Shown here in pieces: positions 43,758 to 55,616 of a stretch of DNA of 64,000 nt. The number at the start of each line of letters is the position of its first letter. Positions within the stretch are counted from its first letter, which is position 1. Made by a program: the position numbers and the translations under genes. The DNA is taken from positions 728,709-792,708 of the forward strand of contig JAGFNQ010005385.1 in NCBI GenBank assembly GCA_024364735.1, in the 5' to 3' direction. The notes under the pieces are model-generated. The model searched no databases. It was not told where the DNA came from and worked only from the letters and a program-made list of their open reading frames with translations. This DNA is from Boesenbergia rotunda (taxonomy: Eukaryota > Streptophyta > Magnoliopsida > Zingiberales > Zingiberaceae).

Positions 43758-46700
43758 ATGGAAGACCCCAATCCACTGACGGTTACTCTTTCGCCGGAAG
43801 AATACGAAATGCTGATGGCTGTCCGGACCCAGAAGGCACAACAACCGCATCCGCCGACCGGTAGCCAAGGGGCCCGACCCCCTGGGCCCTCTATACGAGG
43901 AAACACAGAAGGTATGGCCGCTCAGCCCGACCCCGTCATTCCTAATTTTCCCCGTGCACTTTTTCGGAACGAGGCCCACTCGGCCCCGACCGAAGCTTCA
44001 GCGTCCAGCCTAGCGCGTCAGGCGCGCCCGGATAAAGGAAAAGGTTTAGCCGACCCCGCCGCGGCCTATCCGACTCATAGCCCTTTCTCTTCACAAATTC
44101 TTGGGGATCCCGTTCCCAAGCATCTACGGTTCTTCACCATGCCTGAGTACTCGGGGGTCAGTGACCCCGAGGAGCACGTCATGAAATTTGAAAGCGCCGC
44201 CCAGTTGCACCAATACCCGGAGGGCGTCAAATGCTGCGCTTTCCTGACAACCCTCTCCGGGCAGGCTCAACGATGGTTCGATGGACTCCCGGGCGGATCA
44301 GTTGGGAGTTTCGCAGAAGTAAAGCGGCTGTTCCTGCAACATTTTGCAAGCAGTCGGAGGCACCATAAGACCAGCCTCAATTTTTTCGCTCTGAAGCAAG
44401 GTCCGAAGGAATCACTCCGGGACTACATCAAGAGATTCAATGGAGTAGCTATAGAGGTGCCCAATACCACGCCAGAAGTATTGGTCACCGCCTTCTCGCA
44501 AGGGCTCCAAGAGGGTGACTTCTTCCGATCCCTGATCAGGAAGCCACCGAGGGATTTCGACAGCCTGCTCGGGAAGGCTGTCAAGTACATCAATGTGGAG
44601 GAAGCGCAAGCCGCCCGGAGGAAGGAAGTTACAGTTAACTCACAGCCCGCACCTCCCCAACATAACAGATCACCAGGAGGACCAATTCGCAATCCCCGAC
44701 CGGCTGATCAGCCGGGAATGAGATACCAAGTGCAGGTGGCGCAGGGGAATTGGCCCAACAGATGGGCACCGTATTGTGCGTTTCACCAATGTAATACGCA
44801 CAGCACCGAAGACTGCCGAGCGGGCGGCAGAGCTCGGACCCCACAGGGCAGGGGTCAAGGGCGACAAACACCGCAAGGGCGCGGGCGCGGTCATGGAGCC
44901 ACGGCCCAACAAGGACCAAGGTGGGATACCCCCGCCGCCCGGCAGTTGTTTCCTCAGCCCGAGCAGGAAGTGGCGGAGGAATTTGATGAAGATCAAGCGA
45001 ATCACCAGAACGCCGTCCGAGGAGGCGTCAATGTTATTTCCGGCGGGCCGACCGGAGGCGACTCCAACCGAGCCAGAAAGACACAGGTACGCCGACTGGA
45101 AATCCACCAGGTCGGAGTCAGCACCTCCCAAGCTCAAGGGCCCGAGATCAGCTGGGGGCCGCAAGACTTACAAGGATTGGAGGTGCCACACGACGACCCG
45201 CTGGTTATCACGGCCGTCATCGCCAACTACGAAGTCCATCGCACCATTGTGGACACCGGCAGCTCGGTAAACATTTTATATAAACGAGCTTTCGATCAAC
45301 TGCAAATTGAAATGTCACAGCTGGAGTTGGTGGCTACGCCCCTGTTCGGATTTACGGGGAACGAAGTACAGCCGATCGGACAGATACGGCTGGCCGTCTC
45401 ACTTGGAGAGGAGCCGCTCAAGAGAACCCGGTGGACCACATTCCTGATTGTGGATGCGCCATCTGCCTACAACGCCATTCTCGGCCGACCGGCTCTCAAC
45501 GAATTTAAAGCAGTAGTCTCCACGTATTACCTCAAGGTGAAGTTTCCGGTCGGCGACAAGGTCGGCGAGGTGAAGGGAAACCAGACCGTGGCCCGGCGCT
45601 GCTATGCTAATGATGTCCGCTCGGGAGGCCAGAAGGCAAGACGGGCAGACAGCGGCTGCCACATGGTGCAAGCCTCCCCTTGGGCAGAACTGGGGGAGGA
45701 CAAAGAAGAGGTACAACTTTTGCCCGGTCGGGAAGATTCTAAAATACAAATAGCTGCAGGACTTCCCGAGGAGCTGAAGCAAGCCTTAGTCGACTGTCTC
45801 GCCCGGAATCAAGACGTATTCGCCTGGTCGGCGAAAGACTTGAAGGGAGTCCGACCGGAAGTAGCGGAACACCAATTGCACGTGTACCCGGGTGCGCGGC
45901 CAGTAAAGCAGCGGAAAAGGGACCGCAGCGCCGCCCAGAATCAAGTCATCCGGGCGGAGGTAGAAAGACTCTTGGAAGCAGGACACATCCGGGAGGTCCA
46001 GTTCCCAGCCTGGTTGGCGAATGTGGTGTTGGTGGCCAAACCCAACGATAAGTGGCGGGTATGCATTGATTTCCGAGACCTCAATCGTGCATGCCCGAAA
46101 GACTGCTACCCACTTCCCCGGATCGATCAAATGGTAGACTCGACGGCAGGCAGCGAGTACATATCGATGCTGGACGCGTATCAGGGATACCACCAAGTCC
46201 CGCTGGCTGCGGCCGACCAGGAGAAGGTTAGCTTTGTCACGGCTGACGGCACCTACTGCTACACCGTCATGCCGTTCGGCCTCAAGAATGCAGGCGCCAC
46301 ATACCAAAGGTTGATGAACAAGGTATTCCGGTCGCAAATGGGACGCAACGTCGAAGTGTACATCGACGACATTCTGATTAAGACCGCCCGAGCGGAAGAG
46401 CTCATCCCCGATATTGAAGAAACTTGCCAAACTCTGCGGCGGTATGGTCTGAAGCTTAACCCGGCCAAATGTCTATTCGGGGCTCGGAGCGGGAAGTTCC
46501 TCGGCTATATAGTAACCGAGCGGGGAATCGAAGCAAATCCGGGCAAAGTAAAGGCCATCATGGATATGCCGGCTCCGAGGAATCTCAGAGAAGCTCAACG
46601 GCTGACCGGACGGATAACGGCCTTGTCAAGATTCATTTCCCGGTCAGCCGAACGGGGCTTGCCTTTTTTCAAGACCTTGCGCCGGACCACCAAATTTCAG

Positions 46701-48008
46701 TGGGATGCAGAGTGTGACAAGGCCTTCGAGGAGCTGAAATCTTACCTGTCGGAATTACCAACGCTCGCCCGGCCGGAGCCTGGTGAGAATTTATTTGTAT
46801 ATCTAGCAACTTCCGCTGACTCGGGCAGCATGGTGTTAGTCCGGGAAGACAAAGCTGAGCAGCGGCCGGTGTATTTCTTTGCACATCTGTTTAAAGGAGC
46901 CGAGTGTCGGTACACGACACTCGAAAAATTGGGCTACATACTATTCTTAGCCGCCCGGCGGCTCAGACCATACTTCTTATCTCACCCAATTACTGTATTG
47001 ACTAACAGTAACTTGGGTCGGGTGCTCACTAACCCAGAAACCTCAGGGCGGCTAGTGAAATGGGCGACCGAGCTAAGCGAGTATGATATACAGTATCAAC
47101 CCCGACCGGCTATCAAGGCTCAAGCCTTAGCCGATTTTCTCACTGAATGGCATGGCGATGAAGCCGAGGGCGTATGGAAGGTGTACGTTGATGGGGCATC
47201 CGCTCGGCAAGGAAGCGGATTTGGCCTTCTAATGGTGTCACCCGAAGAAGAACGGCTACATTTGTCCGTGCGGCTAGAACACCGGGCGACTAATAATGAA
47301 GCTGAGTATGAAGCACTAATCGCCGGTCTGCAAGCCGCACGACATGTCGGTGCCACCCGGGTGTGGCTATACTCAGATTCCCAACTGGCCGTACAGCAAC
47401 TGGCCGGTAATTTCGAAGTCAATTGCAACCGGCTGCAAGAGTACATCGAGGCCTATGAACAGCTGAAGGCGGGTTTCCGTGAGATACTCCTACAAAAGAT
47501 CCCTCGGGAAAGCAACATGCAAGCGGATGAGCTAGCCAAATTAGCTAGCGCAGTCGGATCATGGGTGATCCCCCGGCCGGCCAGTCATGCCTTATTCGTC
47601 ATGCAAATCGAGCAGCAAGCGGAGATCGAATTAGAGAATGATTGGAGAACACCATTGATCGCATTCTTGACCAGGGGAGAACTGCCATCCGACCGGGAGC
47701 AGGCTCGGCTGCTTAAAAAGAGAGCCGTGGAATATACCATGGTCGGAGATGCCCTCTACAAACGAGCTCACGCCCGACCATTACTCAAATGCCTGGGCGG
47801 CGAAGATGCGGATTATGTTCTCCGCGAAGTCCATATGGGGGTCTGCAGTAATCATTCGGGGGGCAGAGCCACCGCCCGGAAGGCTTTGTTGTCCGGGTAT
47901 TATTGGCCAACTTTACAGAAGGATGCCGACCGACTGGCCTCAACATGCATCTCCTGTCAGAAGCACCAGTGTCTGCCCCACCGGCCGGCCGAAATATTGA
48001 AGACATCC
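43758..48008 (+). CDS. Tat-lineage gag-pol polyprotein, 3' truncated
   Basis: A single open frame from ATG 43758 (the frame is open upstream into the LTR). Gag: PKHLRFFTMPEYSGVSDPEE at about residue 118, then a zinc-knuckle-like CAFHQCNTHSTEDC at about 340. Protease: VDTGSSVNILY at about 497. Reverse transcriptase: WRVCIDFRDLNRACPKDCYP at about 765 and YIDD at about 866. RNase H: RPVYFFAHLFKGAECRY at about 1036. The additional archaeal-type RNase H (VYVDGASARQGSG, about 1138) defines the Tat lineage. The integrase zinc finger (HMGVCSNHSGGRA ... CISCQK) ends the frame at about 1415. It is then cut at 48008 by a chromovirus LTR, which adds about 11 foreign residues before a stop at 48041. The integrase core is lost, so it cannot integrate by itself. 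Confidence 0.93.
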
Positions 48009-48257
48009 TGTAACGCCCCGAATTTTCCTCAAGAAAGATAATGTAAGAAGGGGAACATGCCCAAATTTATAAATAAAAGAATACGAAGTACCTTTATGTA
48101 AAAGTACTATTATATTCATAAAATATAATAAAATGAGATTTAATATCATTTTGATATTATGAATGAAATGTGTGAATATGAGCATCCCTAGACAGGCATT
48201 GGTTATGTGGGCTTAAGGAAAGAAATAAAATAAAAAGGAAAATGAAGCAGAAAGGGG

Positions 48258-48336
48258 GGTGCCAAGGATCGAACCTTGAACCTCATGAAGAACCAAACCT
48301 TAAGTATGCCCATGTAACCAATTCACCCAGCAGGGG
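48258..48336 (-). other. tRNA-like module antisense in the chromovirus LTR
   Basis: On the minus strand TGGGTGAATTGG (48318-48329) resembles an RNA polymerase III box A and GGTTCGATCC (48266-48275) matches box B, spaced as in a tRNA. The copy in the other LTR is at about 55861-55941. It does not fold obviously into a full cloverleaf, so it is called tRNA-like only. Confidence 0.55.
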
Positions 48337-48826
48337 AGTGCTGAGAAAAGGAGAAGGGAAATGCTAGTTAAGGGGAAATTAGGGGAAGAGACTCATGAAG
48401 ATGAAGAGTCACCAACGGAGAGACGCATGCCTCTTCGTTCGCTATAAAAGAATAGGAGAAGTGACGAAGGGAGTTTTTCGGCAAGGAACGAGACTTTCGA
48501 TTCCCTTCCACCAAAACTTAGGGTTTCCTTCAGAACCCTAAGAACCCAGTTCTTTGAGAAGTCAGGAAAGAAAGAAGGAAGGAGCAGAACGAGAGGAAGA
48601 GCTTTCTTCTCCAAAAGCCGAACACTCCTTGGAACTTAAGCGTAAGAAGTAAGTCTCCTCGCCTGTAACATAATCGTTACGAGTGTTCGTAAATGTTCTG
48701 TTCGTAGATGTTATCATGATTGTTCGTAAATGTTCTGTTCGTAGATGTTCTTACGATTGTTCGTAAATATTCTGTGTTCATGGAAAAGGTTACAATGTTA
48801 CTGTGCTTTACGATTCAGGCTACACA

Positions 48827-49250
48827 GACCGATCAGGGAGTACCTGATCGGTCAGAGGGCATCCTGATCGGTCTCCCAGACCGATCAGGCTACACCCTGA
48901 TCGGTCACCGAGACCGATCAGGCCATGCCCTGATCGGTCTGGAGACCGATCAGGGGAGCGTACAGAACCTTCTGTGTGCCCATCCATGTATACCCTGATC
49001 GATCACAGACCGATCAGGCTACACCCTGATCGGTCACCGAGACCGATCAGGCCATGCCCTGATCGGTCTGGAGACCGATCAGGGGAGCGTACAGAACCTT
49101 CTGTGTGCCCATCCATGTATACCCTGATCGATCACAGACCGATCAAACTACACCTTGATCGGTCTGGGGACCGATCAGGTGAGTGTACAGGTCGATGAAA
49201 CTTTCTGTAGTTGCCCTGATCGATCACCAGACCGATCGGGCTACAGATCA
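48827..49250. repeat. Array of about twenty inverted CTGATCGGT motifs in the LTR
   Basis: Alternating CTGATCGGTC and GACCGATCAG units are spaced by 5-15 bases. A superimposed direct repeat has a 129-bp period (GCTACACCCTGATCGGTC at 48889 and 49018). The same array occurs in the 3' LTR (about 56420-56845) with small losses. Confidence 0.92.
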
Positions 49251-50562
49251 GGTGTAAGTACAAGTTATGAACCACAGAAATGAAGAAAGGTTTCTCATGC
49301 TATGTATGTTTTACCTCCATGTTGTATGAATGCTATGCTATATATGTTGTATGCTATGGATTCCTTATGAAAGTAGGAAAAGTCATGTTACGGAATCATG
49401 CTTATGAATGAATAAACTTTACCTCCATGTTGTATGAATGCCATACTATATATGTTGTATACTATGCATTCCTTATGAAAGTAGGAAAGATTATGTATGG
49501 ATTCATGATTATGAATAAATGAAATGTCTGCATCCTTTATGAAAGAAAGAAAGAATATGTGAATACCTATAGTACGTTCAATAAGAAAGAAAGAAAGGAA
49601 AGAAAAGAAGAATGACTGAACGTCTATAGAATATTCATCAAGAAAGAAAGAAAAGAATGCATGTAAGTATTTTATTTTAAAGAATGGCAAGTACCGGATC
49701 CCGAAAGGGATCCACGGTTCCGGACTACCGCAGCTGTCCCTAGGCTGAACGAGAGTAAGCCTAGCAAGAGGGCCCTGTAGGTCGGGATTAGCTACCTCGC
49801 ATCCTACTAGGGTATGCGCGCAAATACAAGGGTACAAGCCAGGGATCCCACAAGCAAGAATGTATTTTTAAGTATTATGTATTAAGTTTTCCAAAAGAGC
49901 ATCCTTATGTCTTGTGCACTCCACTCATGCATTCATTCATATTATGCACTTAAGAATGTCATGTTAAGAAAGTTCAAGTTAAGAAGATTTATATGCTGAT
50001 GATATGTTCATTTCATGACTATGTTTGTGTCCATGCCATGCTATGCAAGATAAGTATGTATGCCTAAGAAATTCATGCTATGCTATATGTTAATATGTAT
50101 GAATGTGATACCCTGCATGATATGAGCTATATGAATGATATGCCATGAATGTTATGTTGTATGATTTGCTATGATGTACGGATTTAGCGAGTAGGAAAGA
50201 GACTTACTAAGTGTATACTTATAGGATGTTTGCTTATGTTACAGATCAACCCAGATCGTACTAAAAGAAGGGAAGCTGCAGGAGGCTTGGATGTGTGTGA
50301 TGGTGACTTGGCCGTCGATAGATTATCATGAATAAGAAAGCATGTTATAACTTGACTGGTCACTTAGTCGAATATGTTAAGACACGAATATTAAGAAAGG
50401 TTAATGTTTTATATACCTACTATTCCTTGTGTCATGATGTTTCCGCTGCCATGTACTATAAGTTAGACCAAGTAGGAATAGTAAGGATAGGAAGAAGAAT
50501 ATAGGTAACGCACTACTCTGAAAAAAAAAAAAAAAAAAAAAAAAAACACGGGCGTTACAGTT

Positions 50563-50574
50563 TGGTATCAGAGC
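50563..50574 (+). promoter_or_regulatory. Primer-binding site of the chromovirus
   Basis: TGGTATCAGAGC is complementary to the 3' end of initiator methionine tRNA, the usual plus-to-minus strand primer for plant chromoviruses. It starts three bases after the LTR. Confidence 0.9.
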
Positions 50575-50806
50575 GGTTACCATCTCACCGCACACACATC
50601 AAGCCTGCATCCTGCCGCTTCCAAGTAAGGAATTTCATACTTGCTTATTTTATGATTATGGTTTATGAGTTATGCAAATATGATTCTAGACATGCATGTA
50701 TGAGTTATGATATATGGAAGCATGATTCTTTCCTTGGTTAACACTAGGAGAATACCTTGCATGTGTTAAGAAGAAATGATTTAAGATAAATATATATGAG
50801 TAGGAA

Positions 50807-51061
50807 ATGATGGAAGAATACGAAGAAGATCCCGAAGAAATCGAGAACATCGAGGAGGACCCCGACATGATCGAGGAAGACCCCGATATGTGGGAGGAGG
50901 ACCCCGTGATAGACGAGGAGGATCTGGATATACTGGAAGAAAAACCAGTAGAATCCGTAGAAGATCCTGAAACTCCAGAACCCTGGATGAACGAGAGGGA
51001 GACAAATCTTGCCATGATATTCCTTATTATGGGAATAATGTTAGCCCCTCTAGTTCGTTAA
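50807..51061 (+). CDS. Small acidic repeat ORF between PBS and gag
   Basis: 85 codons, very acidic, built from short repeats of EEDPDM type (for example IEEDPDMIEEDPDMWEEDP). It ends in a hydrophobic stretch LAMIFLIMGIMLAPLV. It precedes gag by 200 bases in the chromovirus leader. I do not recognise a family. It may be translated or may be leader sequence that is open by composition. The repeat in protein and DNA is clear, but the function is unknown. Confidence 0.4.
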   Translation: MMEEYEEDPEEIENIEEDPDMIEEDPDMWEEDPVIDEEDLDILEEKPVESVEDPETPEPWMNERETNLAMIFLIMGIMLAPLVR

Positions 51062-51261
51062 GTAATATTGTACGATGTACGAACCAATAAAGAAATAAAA
51101 AGGGCTTACCTTATATGATTTGATGAAAAGAAATACCTTGTTAATGGGAACATAGGACAGAACCCTATCAATAATAAAGAATGTTACAATTACATGAATA
51201 TGAGTATGAAAGAAATAATAGATGATCTAATGCTAGCTATGGTTTACTTCGTGAAGATAAC

Positions 51262-52200
51262 ATGGCTAGAAGAAACACCAGAGCTAATGAAACTGCACCC
51301 CAGCCTGACCTGACGCACCTAGTCGCAGAGCTCCAGCGACAGGTCACTGAACAACAACAGACCATCAACACTCTGATGGCCCAACAGAGGACTATTACCC
51401 CTCCATCACCTAACCCGACGGTGATACCTGTAGCACCCCCAGCTACTTCAGCACCCCTGACAGGCCCTGTCACCGGAATGCGACCGGAAGCCTACCTAAT
51501 TCAGTGGCAGAGGTTGAAACCAGAATCCTTCTCCGGAAATTGTGAGCCCTGGGATGCACAGGCCTGGTTTAAGACTCTGGAGAGTACGATGGAACTGCTT
51601 GATTGGCCGGAGCATGAGAAAATAAAGTGTGCGTCATTCTGCCTCTCTGGTGATGCCAGAATGTGGTGGGAGAGGGTCAAGGCTAAGAGGCCCGTGAACC
51701 TGATGAAGTGGACAGACTTCGAGACGGAATTCTTCGAGGAGTTCTTCCACCTGCAGGTCACCAATAAGCACTATGACGAATTCACGGAATTTCGTCAAGG
51801 CAACTTATCTGTCAGCGAAGCAGTCAAAAGGTTCAACCGATTAGCTCGCCTATGTCCGGAATTAGTCAAGACGGAAAGGGAAAAGGTCCGTCTTATGCTG
51901 AAGATGTTACGGCCAGAAATAGCTCTGAACGTAGCCGGCGGAATTAACAGACCCCAGACTGCCGAAGAGCTGGTCAGCAGTGCCTTGATCACTGAGCATT
52001 ACCTGAACAACATCAACCAGCAGAGGAAAACATCAGCTGAGAACAAGAACCAGGCTCCATCAGGAGGGCAGCAGCCCCAGCATGCGAGCACAAGGAAGTG
52101 GAACGATTCGACAAGCAGCCCAGCAAATAAGAAGCCCAGGAATAACCCGTGCGCAAAGTGTGGAAATAGGCATCCTGGAGAGTGCCGCGTGGGGTACTAA
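51262..52200 (+). pseudogene. Chromovirus gag, frameshifted at its zinc knuckles
   Basis: Structural protein that would form virus-like particles. It has a coiled N terminus (LVAELQRQVTEQQQTINTL), then the retrotransposon gag core (CASFCLSGDARMWWERVKAK, then FRQGNLSVSEAVKRFNRLA), and a first CX2C-type finger (CAKCGNRHPGEC). The frame shifts near 52188, and the second knuckle (CFTCGQVGHKFYNC, CX2CX4HX4C) is read in the next frame. The break is one base, which could be mutation or assembly error. Confidence 0.88.
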
Positions 52201-52201
52201 C

Positions 52202-55200
52202 AAGTGCTTCACATGCGGACAAGTGGGACATAAGTTCTACAACTGCCCTATCCAAGCACCGATACCTGTTCAGCAGCAGATACAGTATCAAAAGGCTCCT
52301 GCACAGCTGCACCATATGCAAGCTGCAATAGAGAATTCTGAACCAAATCAAGGCTTTTTGGAGGCCCCACCTATTACTCCGAACGCCAGGGTATTCTCTC
52401 TTACAAAGGAAGATGCAGCCAATGCTTCCACCGTTGTCACAGGTCAGATAATAATTCACAGTCAGCATGCTACTGTTTTATTTGATACTGGAGCAACGCA
52501 TTCGTATATTTCCATGATATATGCTAAGAAGATAGATATACCTTTACAAGTCTTGGACTACAATTTCTTAACAACTCTGCCTTCGGGAGAAACAATGGCA
52601 TCCACCCACCAACTGCATGCCGTACCAATCAGAATCGCAGAAAGAGAACTCTATTGCGACCTGATAGTACTTAACATGCAGGACTTTGATGTCATATTGG
52701 GTATGGACTTTCTCAGCAAGTACGGTGCTTCCATCGAGTGCCGTAAACGCAAGGTGGTCTTCCAGACCGAAGGAGAATCCATATTCGAATTTATCGGAGA
52801 GCCAAGAAAAAGAACTAGAAAATTTTTATCGGCTCTCCAAGCACAAAAGATGTTGGACAAGGGATACACTGGGTTTCTAGCACATGTAGTCAACACGGTT
52901 CAAGCAACAGACCAAAAGCTAGAAGATGTCAGAATAGTATGCCATTATCCAGAGGTATTTCCCGAGGAATTACCAGGATTAGCCCCTGACAGAGAGGTTG
53001 AGTTTGAGATCGAACTGATTCCTGGCACGAATCCGATCTCCAAGGCACCCTACCGGATGGCGCCGACCGAATTAGAGAACTGCAAGGACAATTACAGGAG
53101 CTACTCGACAAGGGACTTATCCGCCCTAGTCACTCTCCATGGGGAGCTCCGGTATTGTTTGTCAAGAAGAAAGACGGCACCATGCGCCTGTGTATAGACT
53201 ACAGAGCGCTGAACAACGTGACAATCAAAAACAGGTATCCCCTTCCAAGGATCGACGACCTGTTCGACCAACTGAAGGGAGCTACTGTCTTTTCAAAGAT
53301 CGATCTCAGATCTGGCTACCATCAAGTGAAAGTAAGTCAGANNNNNNNNNNNNNNNNNNNNNNNNNNNNNNNNNNNNNNNNNNNNNNNNNNNNNNNNNNN
53401 NNNNNNNNNNNNNNNNNNNNNNNNNNNNNNNNNNNNNNNNNNNNNNNNNNNNNNNNNNNNNNNNNNNNNNNNNNNNNNNNNNNNNNNNNNNNNNNNNNNN
53501 NNNNNNNNNNNNNNNNNNNNNNNNNNNNNNNNNNNNNNNNNNNNNNNNNNNNNNNNNNNNNNNNNNNNNNNNNNNNNNNNNNNNNNNNNNNNNNNNNNNN
53601 NNNNNNNNNNNNNNNNNNNNNNNNNNNNNNNNNNNNNNNNNNNNNNNNNNNNNNNNNNNNNNNNNNNNNNNNNNNNNNNNNNNNNNNNNNNNNNNNNNNN
53701 NNNNNNNNNNNNNNNNNNNNNNNNNNNNNNNNNNNNNNNNNNAGAGTGGTAAAGTTATTGCTTATGCCTCTAGGCAACTAAAGGAACATGAAAGGAACTA
53801 TCCCACTCATGACTTAGAATTGGCAGCCGTGGTCTTTGCTCTGAAAATATGGAGACACTATCTATATGGAGCACAGTGTAAGATCTATACAGACCACCAG
53901 AGTTTGCAATATTTCTTCACTCAGAAAGATCTTAATATGCGCCAACGCCGATGGCTAGAACTCGTGAAGGATTATGATTGCGAGATCTTCTACCACCCGG
54001 GCAAGGCAAACAAGGTGGCTGATGCCCTCAGCAGAAAGTCCAGTGCTACCTTGATGTCCTTATCCGTACTGTCCCGACCATTGGCAAAGGAAATTTCGAG
54101 CTACGGGATCGAGGTCATTTCCGGACGACTTTCGGCCCTGGCAATTATGCCAGCATTATTCGACGACATACTGGAGAAGCAAAACGGTGATCCCAGCCTT
54201 CAGAAGATTAAGCAAGGAATTCATGAAGGCAAAAGTGAGGGTTTCCATATCACCGACAATGGGGTACTATACCTTCAGGAACGACTCTGTATCCCAAATG
54301 ATCCGGAACTGCGAAAGCAGATTTTGGAAGAAGCTCACGGAACCCCCTATGCTATGCATCCGGGATCCACCAAGATGTACCGAGATCTGAAAACGAAGTT
54401 TTGGTGGTCCGGCATGAAGAGGAATGTAGCCCAGCATGTCCAGTACTTGCCTGGTATGCCAAGCAAGTCAAAGCAGAACATCAGAGGCCTGGAGGAGTTC
54501 TGCAACCAATCCAAATACCAGAATGGAAATGGGAAGACATTCGATGGATTTCATCTCAGGTCTTCCCAGAACTACGAATGGATACGACGCTATATGGGTT
54601 ATCGTCGACAGATTGACGAAGTCAGCTCATTTTCTAGCATCAAGATGACATATTCGATTGAGCAACTGGCCCAATTATATGCTAAGGAATCATCAGATTG
54701 CACGGCATTCCCAAAACTATCATTTCAGATAGGGATGGTCGCTTCACATCGAAATTTTGGGAATATGTTCATAAAGCTCTCGGCACGAAGCTACGTTTCA
54801 GTACGCCTTTCATCCTCAGACTGATGGGCAAACTGAAAGAGTAAACCAAGTACTGGAGGACATGCTACGAGCTTGTGCCCTGGATTTCAAGGGGAGCTGG
54901 AGCCGATACCTTGTGCCTAGCAGAGTTCGCTTACAATAATAGCTACCAGGCTACTATCGGGATGGCACCATATGAAGCATTATATGGAAGGAGGTGTAGG
55001 TCTCCGATCTGCTGGTACGAGAGTGGAGAAGGGAAGGAGATGGGACTCCAGACGGAGTTCATAAACGACACCACCCGAGCTATACAGAGTATCCGCCAAA
55101 GAATAGAGACGGCCCAGAGCCGCAGAAGAGCTATGCGGATCAGAGGCGTAGACCCTTGGAGTTTGATGTTGGAGATTTAATATTTCTCCGAGTCGCTCCT

Positions 55201-55592
55201 ATGAAGGGAGTAATGCGATTCGGGAAGAAAGGAAAGCTTAGTCCGCGATACATAGGGCCATACAAATCTTGAACAGAGTGGGCAAGATGGCGTATGAGCT
55301 TGAGCTACCCCAGGAAATGTCTGCCCGTCCACAACGTTTTTCACGTATCGATGCTTAAGAAATGCATTACTAGTACAGACCAAGTGATGAGCCGCACACC
55401 GTGCCAATCCGGGAGGACCTAAGTTACGAAAGCAAACCTATTCGGATCCTGGATTGAGACATCAAGAGACTAAGGAACAAGGAATACCCTTAGTCAAAGT
55501 CTTATGGCAAAGTCAGCAATCTGAAGAAATTACCTGGGAACGTGAAGAGGACATAAAGCAAAAATATCCTGAATGTTTTAGTTCGAGGACGA
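52202..55592 (+). pseudogene. Chromovirus pol with several frameshifts and an N gap
   Basis: Protease LFDTGATHSYIS near 52480. Reverse transcriptase LCIDYRALNNVTIKNRYPLP near 53190 runs up to SGYHQVKVS at the gap. After the gap come RNase H (RNYPTHDLELAAVVFALKIW, then TDHQSLQYFF) and the chromovirus block HPGKANKVADALSRK. Integrase zinc-finger histidines (HGTPYAMHPGSTKMY) and core fragments follow (WVIVDRLTKSAHFL, then PYEALYGRRCRSP). The chromodomain-like end is VKVLWQSQQSEEITWEREED. Frame breaks occur near 53070, 54430, 54560, 54800 and 55170. It is non-functional as written. Indels dominate, as expected for raw long-read error. Confidence 0.88.
53342..53742. other. Assembly gap (401 N)
   Basis: The gap removes the RT active-site region and the RT-RNase H link. 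The amount of pol sequence expected between the flanking motifs is larger than 401 bases, so the gap length is probably not exact. Confidence 0.95.
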
Positions 55593-55599
55593 ACTTCTC

Positions 55600-55612
55600 A
55601 GAAGGGGGGGTG
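55600..55612 (+). promoter_or_regulatory. Polypurine tract of the chromovirus
   Basis: The purine run AGAAGGGGGGG lies directly before the 3' LTR start at 55617 and would prime plus-strand DNA synthesis. Confidence 0.85.
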
Positions 55613-55616
55613 TATT

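Larger units (their letters stand above)
48009..50559 (+). mobile_element. 5' LTR of chromovirus (Ty3/gypsy), 2551 bp
   Basis: Starts TGTAACGCCCCG and ends GGGCGTTACA, a long inverted end pair. It has a TATA box GCTATAAAAG (48441-48450), a dense array of CTGATCGGTC/GACCGATCAG motifs (48827-49250) and a poly(A) run (50521-50546) near its end. On its antisense strand it carries a tRNA-like module. It is nearly identical to the LTR at 55617-58146. Confidence 0.95.

Noticed and set aside
43607..43979. Minus-strand ORFs over the Tat gag start
   Set aside because: They are antisense shadows of the gag-pol frame in GC-rich sequence.
48258..48336. A genuine tRNA gene
   Set aside because: Box A and B are present, but no complete cloverleaf or acceptor stem was evident, and the module is within both LTRs.
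48827..49250. CRISPR-like regular short repeats
   Set aside because: Repeats alternate in orientation, spacers are short and variable, and the array is inside a plant LTR present twice. No cas genes are present.
50521..50546. Poly(A) run as the tail of a retroposed mRNA
   Set aside because: It is inside the LTR and occurs at the same place in the second LTR, so it is part of the LTR.
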